Below, in pieces: positions 9,356 to 19,302 of a DNA stretch of 64,000 nucleotides. Under the pieces are notes generated by a model. The model saw nothing but the letters and a program-made list of their open reading frames with translations, did not search any database and was not told the DNA's origin. The first letter of the stretch is position 1; the number at the start of each line of letters is the position of its first letter. The position numbers were made by a program, and so were the translations under genes. Source of the stretch: Haliea salexigens DSM 19537 (GTDB lineage Bacteria > Pseudomonadota > Gammaproteobacteria > Pseudomonadales > Halieaceae). The stretch is from positions 124,001 through 188,000 of the forward strand of contig NZ_AUHJ01000002.1 in NCBI RefSeq assembly GCF_000423125.1, given 5' to 3'.

Positions 9356-9776
9356 GGAAACGCTCGAGCCAGCCCCCGTAGTACTGGCGCCCGGCGCACT
9401 GTTGCAGGCGGCGCGGCAGGCTCGCGGCTGGACGCCCGCCGAGGTCGCGGATCGCCTGCACTGGCTGCCGGAGGTTGTAGGCCTGCTGGAGCGGGATGCC
9501 TACGACCGCCTGCGCCGTCCTGCCTTTGCCCGTGGCTATATCGGCGCCTACGCGCGCCTGTTGGGCCTGAACGAAACGGACGTGCTCGCCGGCTTTGATC
9601 TGCACAGCCCCGATGCGGTGGCGCGCTCCGCAGGCCAGTGTCCGCGTCGGCTGCGCCCCCTGCAGCGCACCGGCGTGGGCATTGTTATTGGCCTCGCGGT
9701 GCTGGCGCTCCTGATTCTGGGTTTGTGGTGGACGCAGGTCGGCCACGCCGCCACCCATCACCTGTCTGGAGGATAA
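9345..9776 (+). CDS. rodZ: Short RodZ-like helix-turn-helix membrane protein
   Basis: RodZ links MreB to the cell-wall elongation machinery in the inner membrane. The product has 143 residues: an N-terminal HTH_25-type domain (about 15-75, with the [13 protein letters not shown] helix typical of RodZ) and one membrane helix (about 108-131), then only some ten residues. The usual periplasmic domain is missing, so the protein is less than half the normal length. There is no frameshift relic: ispG starts five bases after the stop. GTG 9345 overlaps the pilW stop. The position between pilW and ispG supports RodZ orthology. Confidence 0.8.
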   Translation: MGSKETLEPAPVVLAPGALLQAARQARGWTPAEVADRLHWLPEVVGLLERDAYDRLRRPAFARGYIGAYARLLGLNETDVLAGFDLHSPDAVARSAGQCPRRLRPLQRTGVGIVIGLAVLALLILGLWWTQVGHAATHHLSGG

Positions 9777-9780
9777 GCCC

Positions 9781-10908
9781 ATGCACAAGCCTTCTCCCAT
9801 TACCCGTCGCGTCAGCCGCCAGATCATGGTCGGCTCTGTGCCGGTGGGCGGTGATGCACCGATCAGTGTGCAGAGCATGACCAACACGGAAACCTGCGAC
9901 GTCGACGCAACGGTGGCGCAGATTGTGGCGATTCAGGATGCCGGTGCAGACATCGTGCGCGTGTCGGTGCCGAGTATGGACGCCGCGGAAGCCTTTCGCG
10001 CTATCCGCGCCCGGGTCGATGTCCCGCTGGTGGCGGACATCCACTTTGATCACAAGATTGCGCTGAAAGTCGCGGAGTACGGTGTTGATTGCCTGCGTAT
10101 CAACCCGGGCAACATCGGCAGCGACAAGAAAGTCCGAGCGGTCATCGACTGCGCCCGCGACAAAGGCATACCGATTCGTATCGGCGTCAACGCCGGGTCA
10201 CTGGGCAAGGAACTGCAGCGCAAATACGGCGAGCCCACGGCCGAAGCGCTGGTTGAGTCCGCGTTGCATCACGTGGACATACTCGACCGCTTCAACTACC
10301 CGGACTTCAAGGTCAGCGTGAAGGCCTCGGAGGTGTTTATGGCGGTGGCTGCCTACCGCCTGCTGGCAAAGCAGATCGATCAGCCGCTGCACCTGGGTAT
10401 CACCGAAGCCGGTGGATTGCGCGGTGGCACCGTGAAATCGGCGGTGGGCCTGGGCATGCTGTTGATGGACGGTATCGGCGACACCATCCGGGTGTCACTG
10501 GCCGCAGACCCGGTGGAAGAGGTCAAGGTCGGTTTTGAGATACTGAAAAGCCTCAAGCTGCGCGCCAATGGCATCAACTTCATTGCCTGCCCCAGCTGTT
10601 CGCGGCAGAACTTTGATGTCATCGCCACCATGAATACGCTGGAGCAGCGTCTGGAAGATATTCGCACGCCGATGGATGTGGCCGTGATCGGCTGTATCGT
10701 CAACGGGCCGGGTGAGGCGCGCGAGGCGGATGTGGGCCTCACCGGCGCCAGCCCCAGTAACCTGATTTATGTCGACGGCAAGCCGGATCACAAGGTCAGC
10801 AACCTGGACTTTGTGGACCATCTGGAGCAGGTCATTCGCCAGCGGGCCGCCTCTCTGGAAACCCAGCGGGCCGCCGCCGATGCGCAGTTGATCGCGCGAT
10901 CCAAATAA
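9781..10908 (+). CDS. ispG: 4-hydroxy-3-methylbut-2-en-1-yl diphosphate synthase IspG
   Basis: Converts MEcPP to HMBPP in the MEP isoprenoid pathway; it needs a [4Fe-4S] cluster. The 375 residues are typical. Cluster cysteines are visible in [14 protein letters not shown] and [14 protein letters not shown] near the C-terminus. The N-terminus reads [20 protein letters not shown]. It is the fourth gene of the ndk-to-der run and follows the rodZ-like gene after four bases. A short alanine-rich tail follows the last conserved helix. Confidence 0.97.
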   Translation: MHKPSPITRRVSRQIMVGSVPVGGDAPISVQSMTNTETCDVDATVAQIVAIQDAGADIVRVSVPSMDAAEAFRAIRARVDVPLVADIHFDHKIALKVAEYGVDCLRINPGNIGSDKKVRAVIDCARDKGIPIRIGVNAGSLGKELQRKYGEPTAEALVESALHHVDILDRFNYPDFKVSVKASEVFMAVAAYRLLAKQIDQPLHLGITEAGGLRGGTVKSAVGLGMLLMDGIGDTIRVSLAADPVEEVKVGFEILKSLKLRANGINFIACPSCSRQNFDVIATMNTLEQRLEDIRTPMDVAVIGCIVNGPGEAREADVGLTGASPSNLIYVDGKPDHKVSNLDFVDHLEQVIRQRAASLETQRAAADAQLIARSK

Positions 10909-10927
10909 TGAATTTGCAGGAGCACAG

Positions 10928-12226
10928 GTGACAACGATTCGAGCCATCCGGGGGATGAACGACATTCTCCCGGATGAAACTGACCGCTGGCAGTATCTTG
11001 AGCGTACCGTGGCAGAGGTGCTGGCGAGCTATGGTTACGGTGAAATCCGTATGCCCATCGTCGAGCAGACGGCGCTGTTTCGCCGCTCTATCGGCGAAGT
11101 GACGGACATCGTCGAGAAGGAAATGTACAGCTTCGACGACCGCAATGGTGAAAGCCTCACCCTGCGGCCCGAAGGCACTGCCGGCTGTGTGCGCGCGGCA
11201 ATTCAGAACAGCCTGTTGGGCACGGTCCAGCGGCTCTGGTATAGCGGCCCCATGTTTCGTTACGAGCGCCCGCAAAAGGGGCGCCAGCGGCAGTTCCACC
11301 AGATTGGAGCGGAAGTGTTCGGTGTGCCAACGCCGGACATCGACGCCGAGCTGATTCTTATGACCGCGCGCCTCTGGCGTGCCCTGGGCATCAATGAGCA
11401 CGTGGAGTTGCAGCTGAACTCCATCGGCAGCAGCGCCGATCGCCAGGCGTTTCGCGCGGCGCTGGTGAGCTATCTGTCCGAGCATCAGGCGGATCTGGAT
11501 GAAGACAGCCAGCGCAGGCTGCTGACCAACCCGTTGCGCATTCTGGATAGCAAGCACCCGGGTACCCGCGCCCTGCTGCAGCAGGCCCCGGTACTGACGG
11601 ACTACCTGGACGATGAATCGAAGGCGGATTTCGCCCGCGTGTGCGAACTTCTGGATGCGGCGTCTGTCTCCTATGTCGTCAATCCCTCGCTGGTGCGCGG
11701 GCTGGACTACTACAACAGGACAGTGTTCGAATGGGTGACTGACAGGCTGGGTGCGCAGGGCACCGTGTGTGCCGGCGGTCGCTACGATGGCTTGGTACAG
11801 CAACTCGGTGGCAAGCCCGTCCCCGGCATCGGTTTTGCCATGGGCAAGGAGCGTCTGGTGCTGCTGCTGGAAGCCCTGGAGGCGTTGCCGGCAGCCCTGC
11901 CTGCGGCTGACGTGTACGTGGTCAACTCCGGGGGACGCGCGGAAATCGCGGCGTTTGCTGCACTCGAGAGCCTGCGCAGTGCGCTGCCCGGGCTGCGCAT
12001 CGTGCAGCATACTGGCGGTGGCAGTTTCCGCAGCCAACTGAAAAAAGCCGACAAGAGCGGTGCCCGCTGGGCGCTGATCTGGGGCGACGATGAAGTGGCC
12101 GCTGCCACGGTCACCGTCAAGCCGCTGCGCGAGCAGGGCGAAGAGCAGGCGACGCTGCCCCTGGCAGATGTGCCCGCGTTCCTCTTGCGCAGTCGTACCC
12201 CCGACACCACAACGGAAGGAAGCTAG
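10928..12226 (+). CDS. hisS: Histidyl-tRNA synthetase
   Basis: Class II aminoacyl-tRNA synthetase that charges tRNA-His. The 432 residues begin (GTG) [17 protein letters not shown], the usual opening. Motif 2 is seen around [24 protein letters not shown], the histidine-specific [13 protein letters not shown] follows at about residue 258, and the C-terminal anticodon-binding domain ends the protein. AGGAGCACAG upstream serves the GTG start. Three bases separate it from the next gene. Confidence 0.97.
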   Translation: MTTIRAIRGMNDILPDETDRWQYLERTVAEVLASYGYGEIRMPIVEQTALFRRSIGEVTDIVEKEMYSFDDRNGESLTLRPEGTAGCVRAAIQNSLLGTVQRLWYSGPMFRYERPQKGRQRQFHQIGAEVFGVPTPDIDAELILMTARLWRALGINEHVELQLNSIGSSADRQAFRAALVSYLSEHQADLDEDSQRRLLTNPLRILDSKHPGTRALLQQAPVLTDYLDDESKADFARVCELLDAASVSYVVNPSLVRGLDYYNRTVFEWVTDRLGAQGTVCAGGRYDGLVQQLGGKPVPGIGFAMGKERLVLLLEALEALPAALPAADVYVVNSGGRAEIAAFAALESLRSALPGLRIVQHTGGGSFRSQLKKADKSGARWALIWGDDEVAAATVTVKPLREQGEEQATLPLADVPAFLLRSRTPDTTTEGS

Positions 12227-12229
12227 ATC

Positions 12230-12904
12230 GTGGAACAATATCGTACAGAAGAAGAACAGGTAGAAGCACTGCGGCGCTGGTGGGACGAGAATGGCCGCTC
12301 CACCCTGGTCGCGATTGTGCTGGTGCTGGCGGGGACCTTCGCCTGGCAGGGCTGGCAGCGTTACGACGCGCAGCGTACGGCGAGTGCATCGGACCTGTAT
12401 CAGCAAATGCTGGAGGCTGCCGCGCTGGCGCAGGAGGGTGCGGCGACGGCGGCACCGGTGTCGCAGCTGGCCACACAGCTGCGCAGGGACTTCGCCGGCA
12501 CCAGCTATGCCCAGTTTGCGGCGCTGCACCAGGCGCGCGTCGCGGTAATCGCCGGGGATCTTGAGGCTGCCGAAGCGGATTTGCGCTGGGTGTTGGGCAA
12601 GGCTGATGGTGGCAGTGAGACCGCGCTGGTCGCGCAGTTGCGCCTGGCCCGGGTGGTTGCGGCGCAGGGCAATGTGGAGCAGGCGCTGGCACTGCTGGCG
12701 CCGGAAGCAATGGGCAAGCACCAGGCCGCTGCCGCTATGGCGCGGGGCGATGTGCTTGCCGGGGCCGGGCGTGCGGAAGAGGCGCTCGCCGCCTACCGCG
12801 AAGCGCAGGCGCTGGTGCAGACCTATCCCGCGCAGCTCAACCTGGAAACCCTGGCCGCCAAGCTGCAAAGCCTGGCCGCCGCTACGGCAGGGGATGACGC
12901 ATGA
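12230..12904 (+). CDS. yfgM: YfgM-like ancillary SecYEG translocon subunit
   Basis: An inner-membrane protein with a periplasmic TPR domain; in E. coli YfgM associates with SecYEG and PpiD. The 224 residues start (GTG) MEQYRTEEEQVEALRRWWDENG, have one helix at about 24-42 and then an alanine-rich helical repeat region. The N-terminal YRTEEEQVEALRRWW signature and position between hisS and bamB identify it. It overlaps bamB by four bases. Confidence 0.9.
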   Translation: MEQYRTEEEQVEALRRWWDENGRSTLVAIVLVLAGTFAWQGWQRYDAQRTASASDLYQQMLEAAALAQEGAATAAPVSQLATQLRRDFAGTSYAQFAALHQARVAVIAGDLEAAEADLRWVLGKADGGSETALVAQLRLARVVAAQGNVEQALALLAPEAMGKHQAAAAMARGDVLAGAGRAEEALAAYREAQALVQTYPAQLNLETLAAKLQSLAAATAGDDA

Positions 12905-14085
12905 GGGTTGCCGTAACACGCTGGAGTGTCTTGCTGCTTTGTATGCTGGCGCTGGGAGGCTGCAGCACTATCAAAGGCTGGTTCGAGATTGACGATGACG
13001 AAGATCCGCGCCAGCCCGTGGAGCTGGAAAAATTCGAACAAACGGTAAAAGCCAAGCGGCTCTGGTCCACCGGCGTGGGTGATGGGCAGGGCGACGGACT
13101 GTACCGAATCGAGCCGGTAATCGGTGACGGGCGCATTTATGCGGCGTCTGCCGATGGCGAAGTGAAGGCGCTGGACGTTACCAATGGTAGGCGCGTGTGG
13201 GATGCGGACCTGGAGCTGCCGGTTTCCGGCGGCGTGGGCCTGTACGAAAACAGCCTTTTTCTCGGGGCCAGCGACGGCTTTGTCATTCGCCTCGACGCCA
13301 GCAACGGTGACCTGGTCTGGCGCGCAGCGGTGACCGGCGAAGTGCTGGCCCCACCGCAGGGCAACGGCAAGGTGGTGGTTGCGCAGACCTACGACGGCAA
13401 GTTGCACGGCCTGGATTTCGCCACCGGTGAGCGGCTGTGGACGTACGACAGCAACATGCCGGTGCTGACCATTCGCGGCACCAGCACGCCCATTCTGCAG
13501 GGCAACCGCGTTATCGCCGGTTTCTCCAATGGCCGCGTAGTCGGCTTCGAGGCGGCGACCGGTGCGGTGGAGTGGGAGGCCCGGGTAGCCATTCCGCAGG
13601 GCCGTTCGGAGATCGAACGTATTGTCGATGTGGACGGTAGCATGGCGCTGCTCGGCAACGAGCTGTTTGCCTCCAGTTACCAGGGCTTTGTGGTGTCCAT
13701 CGACATCAACACCGGGCGCAAGCTCTGGGAGCGCCCGGTTTCCTCGGTGTCCGGTGTTTCACAGGGGTTTGGCAACGTCTACGCCTCGGATGAAGACGGC
13801 ACGGTCATAGCCTTCCTGCGCACCGGCCAGGGCCAGCGCTGGACCCAGGATGCGCTGGGCTGGCGCGGGCTCGGCCGGCCAGTACCGGTGAGCAGTTACC
13901 TGGCCGTGGCGGACTTCGAAGGCTACGTGCATCTGCTGTCCCAGGTGGATGGCAGTTTTGTGGGTCGCTTCCGGCCCGACAGCGATGGCGTGCGCGCCGA
14001 CATGCTGAGTGACGGCAACGTGCTCTACGTGTTCGGTAACAGCGGCGATCTGCAAGCTTACGAACTCAGCTCCACCTCCAGGTAA
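12901..14085 (+). CDS. bamB: Outer membrane assembly lipoprotein BamB
   Basis: A lipoprotein of the BAM complex that helps insert beta-barrel proteins in the outer membrane. The 394-residue product has a signal peptide with lipobox LGGC (Cys about residue 21) followed by an eight-bladed beta-propeller of repeats with Trp near blade ends (for example [42 protein letters not shown]). ATG overlaps the yfgM stop. Typical length and context. Confidence 0.96.
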   Translation: MRVAVTRWSVLLLCMLALGGCSTIKGWFEIDDDEDPRQPVELEKFEQTVKAKRLWSTGVGDGQGDGLYRIEPVIGDGRIYAASADGEVKALDVTNGRRVWDADLELPVSGGVGLYENSLFLGASDGFVIRLDASNGDLVWRAAVTGEVLAPPQGNGKVVVAQTYDGKLHGLDFATGERLWTYDSNMPVLTIRGTSTPILQGNRVIAGFSNGRVVGFEAATGAVEWEARVAIPQGRSEIERIVDVDGSMALLGNELFASSYQGFVVSIDINTGRKLWERPVSSVSGVSQGFGNVYASDEDGTVIAFLRTGQGQRWTQDALGWRGLGRPVPVSSYLAVADFEGYVHLLSQVDGSFVGRFRPDSDGVRADMLSDGNVLYVFGNSGDLQAYELSSTSR

Positions 14086-14090
14086 CCACG

Positions 14091-15506
14091 ATGATTCCCG
14101 TAATTGCCCTGGTCGGCCGTCCCAATGTGGGCAAGTCGACCCTGTTCAACCAGCTCACCCGCAGCCGCGATGCGCTGGTCGCCGACCTTGCCGGGCTCAC
14201 ACGGGATCGCAAATATGGTGAGGCACGCATTGGTTCACGGCCTTTCATGGTCATCGACACCGGGGGTATCAGCGGCGATGAAATGGGCATCGAGGCGCAA
14301 ATGGCCGGGCAGTCCCTGCTCGCCATTGAGGAATCCGACGCGGTGCTGTTCCTGGTTGATGCGCGGGAAGGCCTGAACCCGGCGGACCAGGCATTGGCCC
14401 GCCACCTGCGCCAGCGCAACAAGGCCTTCCACGTTATCGTCAACAAGATCGACGGTCTCAATGAGGACGTTGTGCTGGGTGACTTCTACGCCCTGGGTGT
14501 AGAGCAACTGCATGGCATTGCGGCGTCCCATGGCCGCGGTGTGCGTCAGATGATCGATGACGTGCTCGCCACGTTCCCGGAGGATACTGAAGAAGACGCG
14601 GCCGAGGTGGATCGTCGCGACAGCATTCGTGTCGCCATTGTCGGGCGGCCCAACGTGGGCAAGTCGACACTGGTCAATCGCTTGCTGGGGGAAGAGCGCG
14701 TGGTCGTTTACGACCAGCCGGGCACCACCCGCGACAGCGTGTATATCGATTACGAGCGTGATGGCCAGCGCTACACGCTTATCGACACGGCGGGCGTGCG
14801 GCGGCGCAAGAATGTGCGTGAGACGGTAGAGAAGTTCTCCATCGTCAAAACCCTCAAGGCGATTGATGACGCGCACGTGGTATTGCTGGTCATGGATGCG
14901 CACGAGGGCATTGTCGATCAGGACCTGCACCTGCTCGGTCACTGTATCGAGGCGGGCCGCGGCCTGGTGTTGACGGTGAACAAGTGGGACGGTATCGAAA
15001 CCCACCAGCGGGACTGGATTCGCAATGAGCTCAGCCGGCGGCTGATATTTGCCGACTACGCCGATACCCATTTCATTTCTGCGCTGCATGGCACGGGGGT
15101 GGGGCACCTGTACAAGTCCATCCTCGGTGCGCACAGCTCGGCCACGCGCAAGCTGAACACCAATCAGCTGACACGCATTCTTGAAGGGGCCGTGTTTGAC
15201 CATGCGCCACCGATGGTGAACGGTCGTCGCATCAAGCTGCGCTACGCCCACCCGGGTGGGCAGAACCCTCCGCTGATCGTGATACACGGCAACCAGACCG
15301 GTAGTGTGCCCAACAGTTACCAGCGCTACCTGGAAAAGGTGTTTCGTCGCGAGCTCAAGCTGAGCGGCACGCCCGTGCGCATTGAATTTCGCACCGGTGA
15401 CAACCCGTTTGCGGACAAGCGCAACCAGCTTACGCAGCGTCAGGTGCAGCGCAAGCGGCGCCTGATGGCCCACGTGAAAAAGAACGAGAAGAAGAAAAAA
15501 CGCTGA
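14091..15506 (+). CDS. der: Ribosome-associated GTPase Der (EngA)
   Basis: Essential GTPase needed for 50S ribosome maturation. The 471 residues hold two GTPase domains, each with a P-loop ([12 protein letters not shown] near residue 9 and [12 protein letters not shown] near residue 185), DTGG/DTAG G3 motifs and NKID/NKWD G4 motifs, then a KH-like domain and a basic Lys-rich tail (KKNEKKKKR). It closes the conserved ispG-hisS-yfgM-bamB-der run. Confidence 0.98.
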   Translation: MIPVIALVGRPNVGKSTLFNQLTRSRDALVADLAGLTRDRKYGEARIGSRPFMVIDTGGISGDEMGIEAQMAGQSLLAIEESDAVLFLVDAREGLNPADQALARHLRQRNKAFHVIVNKIDGLNEDVVLGDFYALGVEQLHGIAASHGRGVRQMIDDVLATFPEDTEEDAAEVDRRDSIRVAIVGRPNVGKSTLVNRLLGEERVVVYDQPGTTRDSVYIDYERDGQRYTLIDTAGVRRRKNVRETVEKFSIVKTLKAIDDAHVVLLVMDAHEGIVDQDLHLLGHCIEAGRGLVLTVNKWDGIETHQRDWIRNELSRRLIFADYADTHFISALHGTGVGHLYKSILGAHSSATRKLNTNQLTRILEGAVFDHAPPMVNGRRIKLRYAHPGGQNPPLIVIHGNQTGSVPNSYQRYLEKVFRRELKLSGTPVRIEFRTGDNPFADKRNQLTQRQVQRKRRLMAHVKKNEKKKKR

Positions 15507-15516
15507 CGCGGATGCC

Positions 15517-15894
15517 ATGGGTAAACCGGATCTGGACAACCGTGCGACCATAGAAGGATTTGTCGACCGGTTCTATGCCCGGGTGCTTGCCGACCCCCGG
15601 CTTGCCCCCATTTTCCTTGACGTGGCGCAGATTGACCTAGACGTGCACTTGCCGCACATCAAGGACTACTGGTGCAAGCTGCTGCTCGGCGAGCAGCGCT
15701 ATCGCCGCCACACCATGGCCATTCACCGCCGCCTGCATGCCAGGCAGCCGCTGCAGGCCGATGACTTCCAGCGCTGGCTGGCGTTATTTATTGCCACGGT
15801 GGATGCGGGTTATGCAGGGCCCCGTGCGCAGCGTGCCAAGCGTGTGGCGGCAGCCATCGCCGGTAATATGCAGCAGGGGCTCGATCCGGGCTGA
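15517..15894 (+). CDS. Group III truncated haemoglobin
   Basis: A small globin of 125 residues. The motif RRHTMAIHRRLHARQPL carries the likely proximal His (F8) in the form typical of group III truncated haemoglobins, and LPHIKDYWCKLL provides the distal-helix region. Function in this organism is unknown; relatives are linked to oxygen or NO chemistry. ATG 15517 lies 10 bases after the der stop, so it may be co-transcribed. A 12-base palindrome, GAACCCGGGTTC (15893-15904), overlaps its stop and may end the transcript. The class assignment is from sequence pattern and length only. Confidence 0.82.
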   Translation: MGKPDLDNRATIEGFVDRFYARVLADPRLAPIFLDVAQIDLDVHLPHIKDYWCKLLLGEQRYRRHTMAIHRRLHARQPLQADDFQRWLALFIATVDAGYAGPRAQRAKRVAAAIAGNMQQGLDPG

Positions 15895-15912
15895 ACCCGG
15901 GTTCGGGCAGAC

Positions 15913-15952
15913 TTGCGGTTTCCGGATTTGGTGTTATAGTTATGTATAACAC
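15913..15952 (+). promoter_or_regulatory. Promoter with palindromic operator for the GIN/GntR/ABC operon
   Basis: TTGCGG (15913-15918) and TATAGT (15935-15940), spaced by 16 bases, form a promoter. GTGTTATA (15931-15938), a 6-base spacer and TATAACAC (15945-15952) form a perfect inverted repeat lying across the -10 box and the likely start site. The position fits a repressor site for the YtrA-type GntR protein encoded in the same operon. Confidence 0.6.
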
Positions 15953-15973
15953 TATAGCATTGAGGCGAAAGCC

Positions 15974-16846
15974 ATGTTCACCCTGACTCCTGCTCGCTAC
16001 CCCCGGCTGCATGCGTTGACCGCTCTGTGCAGGCCCAGCGCGGTGTTCAGCTTTTGCCTGCTGCTGGTTGCGCCGGCGCTGGTCAGTGCCGGGCAGGACC
16101 CGGACGTGCTGCGGGTCACCGGGTTCGATGTCCGCAACGTGGAAGTACAGGGTGGCGTTGATGTGGAGATCAGTCAGGGCGCCACCGCCGAGTTGCTGTT
16201 GCGGGGTAGCCCTGCCAGCTTGAGCCCCGAGCCTTTTCATGTGCGCGGTCAAACGCTGGTGCTGGGGGCAGCGGCGGGCAGCGGGAAGAGCGCGGGTGGT
16301 GTCGCGTTCAAACTGACCCTGCCGACACTGGATTCACTGCTGATCAGCGGGTCCGGCGATGTCTTTGTGCGCCCGTTGGAGGTTGCCAACTTTTCGTTGC
16401 GTGTGAATGGCAGCGGGGACGCGCATCTTTTTGCCCTGCACGCTGACACGGCGCGGATTGACATGCGTGGTGCGGGCGACGTACAGGTCGCTGAGCTCTC
16501 AGTGCAGGAGCTGCATCTGCGTTTGTCCGGTGCCGGCGACATTCAACTGGGGTCAGTGCAAACCGAATCATTGCAGGCGGTTCTCAATGGCGCGGGAGAT
16601 ATCGCGGTAGCCGATGCGGGGCGCAGCGCGGCGCTAGCCGTCACCGTGGTAGGCTCCGGCGATGTCAATTTCGCCGCGTTGGTGATGGACGAGGCGAACG
16701 TCACTGTGGTCGGGTCGGGCAGCGTGCGGCTGGGGCCCAGCGTGCGGCTGCAGGCCACCATCATGGGGAGCGGCGACATCACCTATGTCGGTGAGCCGGA
16801 AATTGACCAGAACGTGATTGGCTCCGGCCAGCTGCAGCAGGATTGA
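15974..16846 (+). CDS. Head-GIN domain (DUF2807) exported beta-repeat protein
   Basis: A 290-residue exported protein of unknown function. The N-terminus has a long signal peptide (hydrophobic core about 26-40) ending near VSAGQ. The rest is a regular beta-helix-like repeat with turns GSGD or GAGD spaced about 19-22 residues apart (around LISGSGDV, VNGSGDA, MRGAGDV, LSGAGDI, LNGAGDI, VVGSGDV, VVGSGSV, IMGSGDI), the mark of head-GIN/DUF2807 proteins. It heads an operon with a GntR regulator and an ABC transporter, directly under the palindromic operator. GAGGCGAAAG precedes ATG 15974. It may sense or respond to envelope stress, but that is inference. Confidence 0.85.
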   Translation: MFTLTPARYPRLHALTALCRPSAVFSFCLLLVAPALVSAGQDPDVLRVTGFDVRNVEVQGGVDVEISQGATAELLLRGSPASLSPEPFHVRGQTLVLGAAAGSGKSAGGVAFKLTLPTLDSLLISGSGDVFVRPLEVANFSLRVNGSGDAHLFALHADTARIDMRGAGDVQVAELSVQELHLRLSGAGDIQLGSVQTESLQAVLNGAGDIAVADAGRSAALAVTVVGSGDVNFAALVMDEANVTVVGSGSVRLGPSVRLQATIMGSGDITYVGEPEIDQNVIGSGQLQQD

Positions 16847-16850
16847 GCCG

Positions 16851-17216
16851 GTGCAGTGGCACGACGAGCAGCCCATCTACCGACAACTGCGCGACCTCGT
16901 TGTGGAGCGCATCCTGGACGGCTCGTTCGTGGAGGGCGAGGCCGTGCCGTCCGTGCGACAGGTGGCGAGCGACTATCGCATCAATCACCTCACGGTGGGC
17001 AAGGCCTACCAGGAGCTCGTGGAAACGGGCCTTTTGGAAAAGCGCCGTGGGCTGGGGATGTACGTGACCGTCGGCGCCCGGGCGGCACTGACCGCCGATG
17101 AGCAGGCACGCTTTTTCGCCAGGGAGTTGCCGGCATTTGTCGAGCGGGTGCGCAACCTGGGATTGGATGTTGAGCAGGTGGCCACGCGCCTGCTGCAAGA
17201 AGGAGAGGGGAAATGA
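16851..17216 (+). CDS. YtrA-type GntR family transcriptional regulator
   Basis: A 121-residue GntR protein with a winged helix (about 10-75: PIYRQLRDLVVERILDG, then PSVRQVASDYRINHLTVGKAYQELVETGLLEKRRGLG) and only a short C-terminal helix region (80-121), as in the YtrA subfamily, which usually represses a linked ABC transporter operon. GTG 16851 is preferred over an upstream TTG because the product then begins MQWHDEQPIYRQ, the family start, and AGGA lies 8 bases upstream. It overlaps the ABC ATPase gene by four bases. Likely binds the palindrome at 15931-15952. Confidence 0.88.
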   Translation: MQWHDEQPIYRQLRDLVVERILDGSFVEGEAVPSVRQVASDYRINHLTVGKAYQELVETGLLEKRRGLGMYVTVGARAALTADEQARFFARELPAFVERVRNLGLDVEQVATRLLQEGEGK

Positions 17217-18076
17217 GGAGTGTTGTAGAGGCCCGGGGGCTGCAGCGCCGGTTCGGCCAGCAGCAGGCGCTCGCCGGGGTCGACCTGCAGTTGGAGGCGG
17301 GTTCGGTGCTGGGTTTGATCGGGCCCAATGGCGCAGGGAAAACAACACTGCTGCGCTCGCTGTTGGGGCTCACCCGCTGCGAGGGCGAGCTGACGGTGCT
17401 AGGGGTGGACCCGCGGCGAGATCACGCGAGGCTGATGCAGGACGCCTGTTTTATCGCCGACACCGCAGTCCTGCCGCGCTGGATGCGGGTGGATGAACTG
17501 TTGGATTACACCGACGGTGTTCACTCACGCTTCAACCGGGCGCATGCCGTACGCCTGCTGGCGGGCACGGAGGTCGGTCTGCGGCGGCGTATCGGTGAAC
17601 TCTCCAAGGGCATGACCGTGCAGCTGCACCTGGCGTTGGTCATGGCCATTGATGCACGGTTGTTGATTCTCGATGAGCCCACGCTGGGCCTGGATATCCT
17701 TTTCCGCAAACAGTTTTTCGAACAACTGCTGAACGATTACTTCGACGAGGAGCGCACCATCATCATCTCCACCCATCAGGTGGAGGAGGTGGAGAATATT
17801 CTTACCCACGTTATGTTCATGAACCGTGGGCGCGGTTTGCTCTGCGACTCCATGCTGGCATTGGAAGAGCGCTACGTGGAATTGCGTGCGGTCGGCGAGG
17901 CTGCTACCCGGGCGGCAGGTATCCCGCATCTTGGCCAGCGGCCTTTACTCGGCGGCAAGGCGCTCATTTATGAGGATGTGAACAGGGACTTGCTCGCGCC
18001 GTTGGGTGATTTGCGCACGCCGGCGCTGGCGGACCTGTTTGTGGCGAAGGTGGCTGAGGACAATGGGCATGAGTGA
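17213..18076 (+). CDS. ABC transporter ATP-binding protein
   Basis: Cytoplasmic ATPase of an ABC-2-type exporter, 287 residues. Walker A is GPNGAGKTT (about residue 40), the signature is ELSKGMTVQLHLAL instead of LSGGQ, Walker B is LLILDEPTLGLD, and the switch His is in IISTHQVEEVE. The LSKGM signature is usual for YtrB-like ATPases. It is translationally coupled to the GntR gene upstream and the permease downstream. Substrate unknown. Confidence 0.9.
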   Translation: MRSVVEARGLQRRFGQQQALAGVDLQLEAGSVLGLIGPNGAGKTTLLRSLLGLTRCEGELTVLGVDPRRDHARLMQDACFIADTAVLPRWMRVDELLDYTDGVHSRFNRAHAVRLLAGTEVGLRRRIGELSKGMTVQLHLALVMAIDARLLILDEPTLGLDILFRKQFFEQLLNDYFDEERTIIISTHQVEEVENILTHVMFMNRGRGLLCDSMLALEERYVELRAVGEAATRAAGIPHLGQRPLLGGKALIYEDVNRDLLAPLGDLRTPALADLFVAKVAEDNGHE

Positions 18077-19184
18077 TAGCAAAAGCCAACGCTGGTTCTC
18101 ACTGGTGCAGCGCGAACTGCGCGAATACCGGGTTTCACTGGTCTGGACGCCGCTGGCGACTGCGGCACTGCTCTCGCTGTTGATGTTGGCAGGGCTGTTT
18201 GTCGCCAATCAGTTCAGTTATCTCGGCGAGGTTGTGCTCGATGCGATCACCCAGACGCCGGATACCGACGGCTTGAACCTGAATGTGCAGGTGTCTATCG
18301 ACGAGAACGGCAATCGGGTAACGGAAATTGTCACGCAGAGCACGGAGGCCAACCCCTCTGCCGCTGAACCGCTGCGCCGCGACTATCAAGTCGCGCCGGC
18401 ACCGGAGCTGGCGGACGAGCACTTCTGGCAGTTTTCCTCCGACTGGCGCTTCAACCCGGCCGCCCCCGGTGATGCGGCAGGTGACGCGCCTGACCCACCG
18501 TCCGACCCGATAGCCAGCCTGCATCCACTGCTCTACGGTATTCACGCCATCATGCTGCTGGTGCTGCTGCTGGTCACTGTGAACTATCTGCAGGGCTGCC
18601 TGTTTGTCGACCGCAAAGACCGCAGCATCCTGTTCTGGAAATCCATGCCGGTATCGGCCTGGGACGAGGTGCTGGCCAAGCTGTCGGTGGCATTGCTGGT
18701 GGCGCCCGCGCTGTTCATTGTGGCCTCCGTGCTGACGCAGTGGGCCATGTTGCTGGTCGCGCTGGTACTCTCCTCCCGGGTGCAGGTGGATGCGCTGGGC
18801 GTGGTGCTGGCGAACGTGCAGATCGGGCGTCTGTTGCTGGATCAGGTGCTCGGCTGGCTGGCCAGCGCGCTCTGGGTGCTGCCGCTCTATGCCTGGATCA
18901 TGCTCGCCTCTGCCGGGGCGCGCCGTTCACCCGCACTGCTCGCCGCAACCCCTCTGGTGGTACTGGCCTTGCTCGAGGCGGTCCTGCTGGGCTCGCAGTT
19001 CTTTGTCGAAACGGTCTGGGCGCGTGTGCCCGCACTGGCGCCCGAGGGTGCCAGTGGCGGGTATTTCCTGCGAATTTTGCCCTGGCAGGGTGGCGGGTTG
19101 CTCGCCGTGGTTGCCGGCCTGCTGGTTGCCGGCCTGTTGCTGTGGGCCTGTGTGTGGCTGCGTCGCAACCGCTGGGAGTTGTGA
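18069..19184 (+). CDS. ABC-2 type membrane protein (permease)
   Basis: Membrane partner of the preceding ATPase, 371 residues. One helix at about 27-49 is followed by a large extracytoplasmic loop (about 50-150, polar, Pro-rich) and then five or so helices between about 155 and 365, an ABC-2 exporter layout. The VDRKDRSILFWKSMPVS segment in the first cytoplasmic loop is common in this family. ATG 18069 is chosen because GAGGA at 18056-18060 is 8 bases upstream; ATG 18063 is too close. Last gene of the operon. Substrate unknown. Confidence 0.85.
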   Translation: MSDSKSQRWFSLVQRELREYRVSLVWTPLATAALLSLLMLAGLFVANQFSYLGEVVLDAITQTPDTDGLNLNVQVSIDENGNRVTEIVTQSTEANPSAAEPLRRDYQVAPAPELADEHFWQFSSDWRFNPAAPGDAAGDAPDPPSDPIASLHPLLYGIHAIMLLVLLLVTVNYLQGCLFVDRKDRSILFWKSMPVSAWDEVLAKLSVALLVAPALFIVASVLTQWAMLLVALVLSSRVQVDALGVVLANVQIGRLLLDQVLGWLASALWVLPLYAWIMLASAGARRSPALLAATPLVVLALLEAVLLGSQFFVETVWARVPALAPEGASGGYFLRILPWQGGGLLAVVAGLLVAGLLLWACVWLRRNRWEL

Positions 19185-19200
19185 TCATGGTGCACTACGA

Positions 19201-19215
19201 ATTCATGCAATGAAT
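19201..19215. repeat. Inverted repeat upstream of aceA
   Basis: ATTCAT (19201-19206), a 3-base spacer and ATGAAT (19210-19215) form a perfect dyad in the AT-rich 118-base gap before isocitrate lyase. A weak TTCAAT...TAAGAT pair (19238-19266) could be the promoter. It could be an operator for aceA; there is no other support. Confidence 0.3.
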
Positions 19216-19302
19216 AGTAAAAATACTTTCTATTTATTTCAATTATGGGTGGCTGATGGCTAAGATGCGCTGCATACCCACTTCGCAAGACAGAGGCCAG
19301 CC

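Noticed and set aside
10832-12919. 695-codon open frame opposite hisS and yfgM
   Set aside because: Covered by two well-identified genes on the other strand; composition typical of antisense frames.
14235-15551. 438-codon open frame opposite der
   Set aside because: Der is unambiguous on the plus strand; the mirror frame has no motif or ribosome site.
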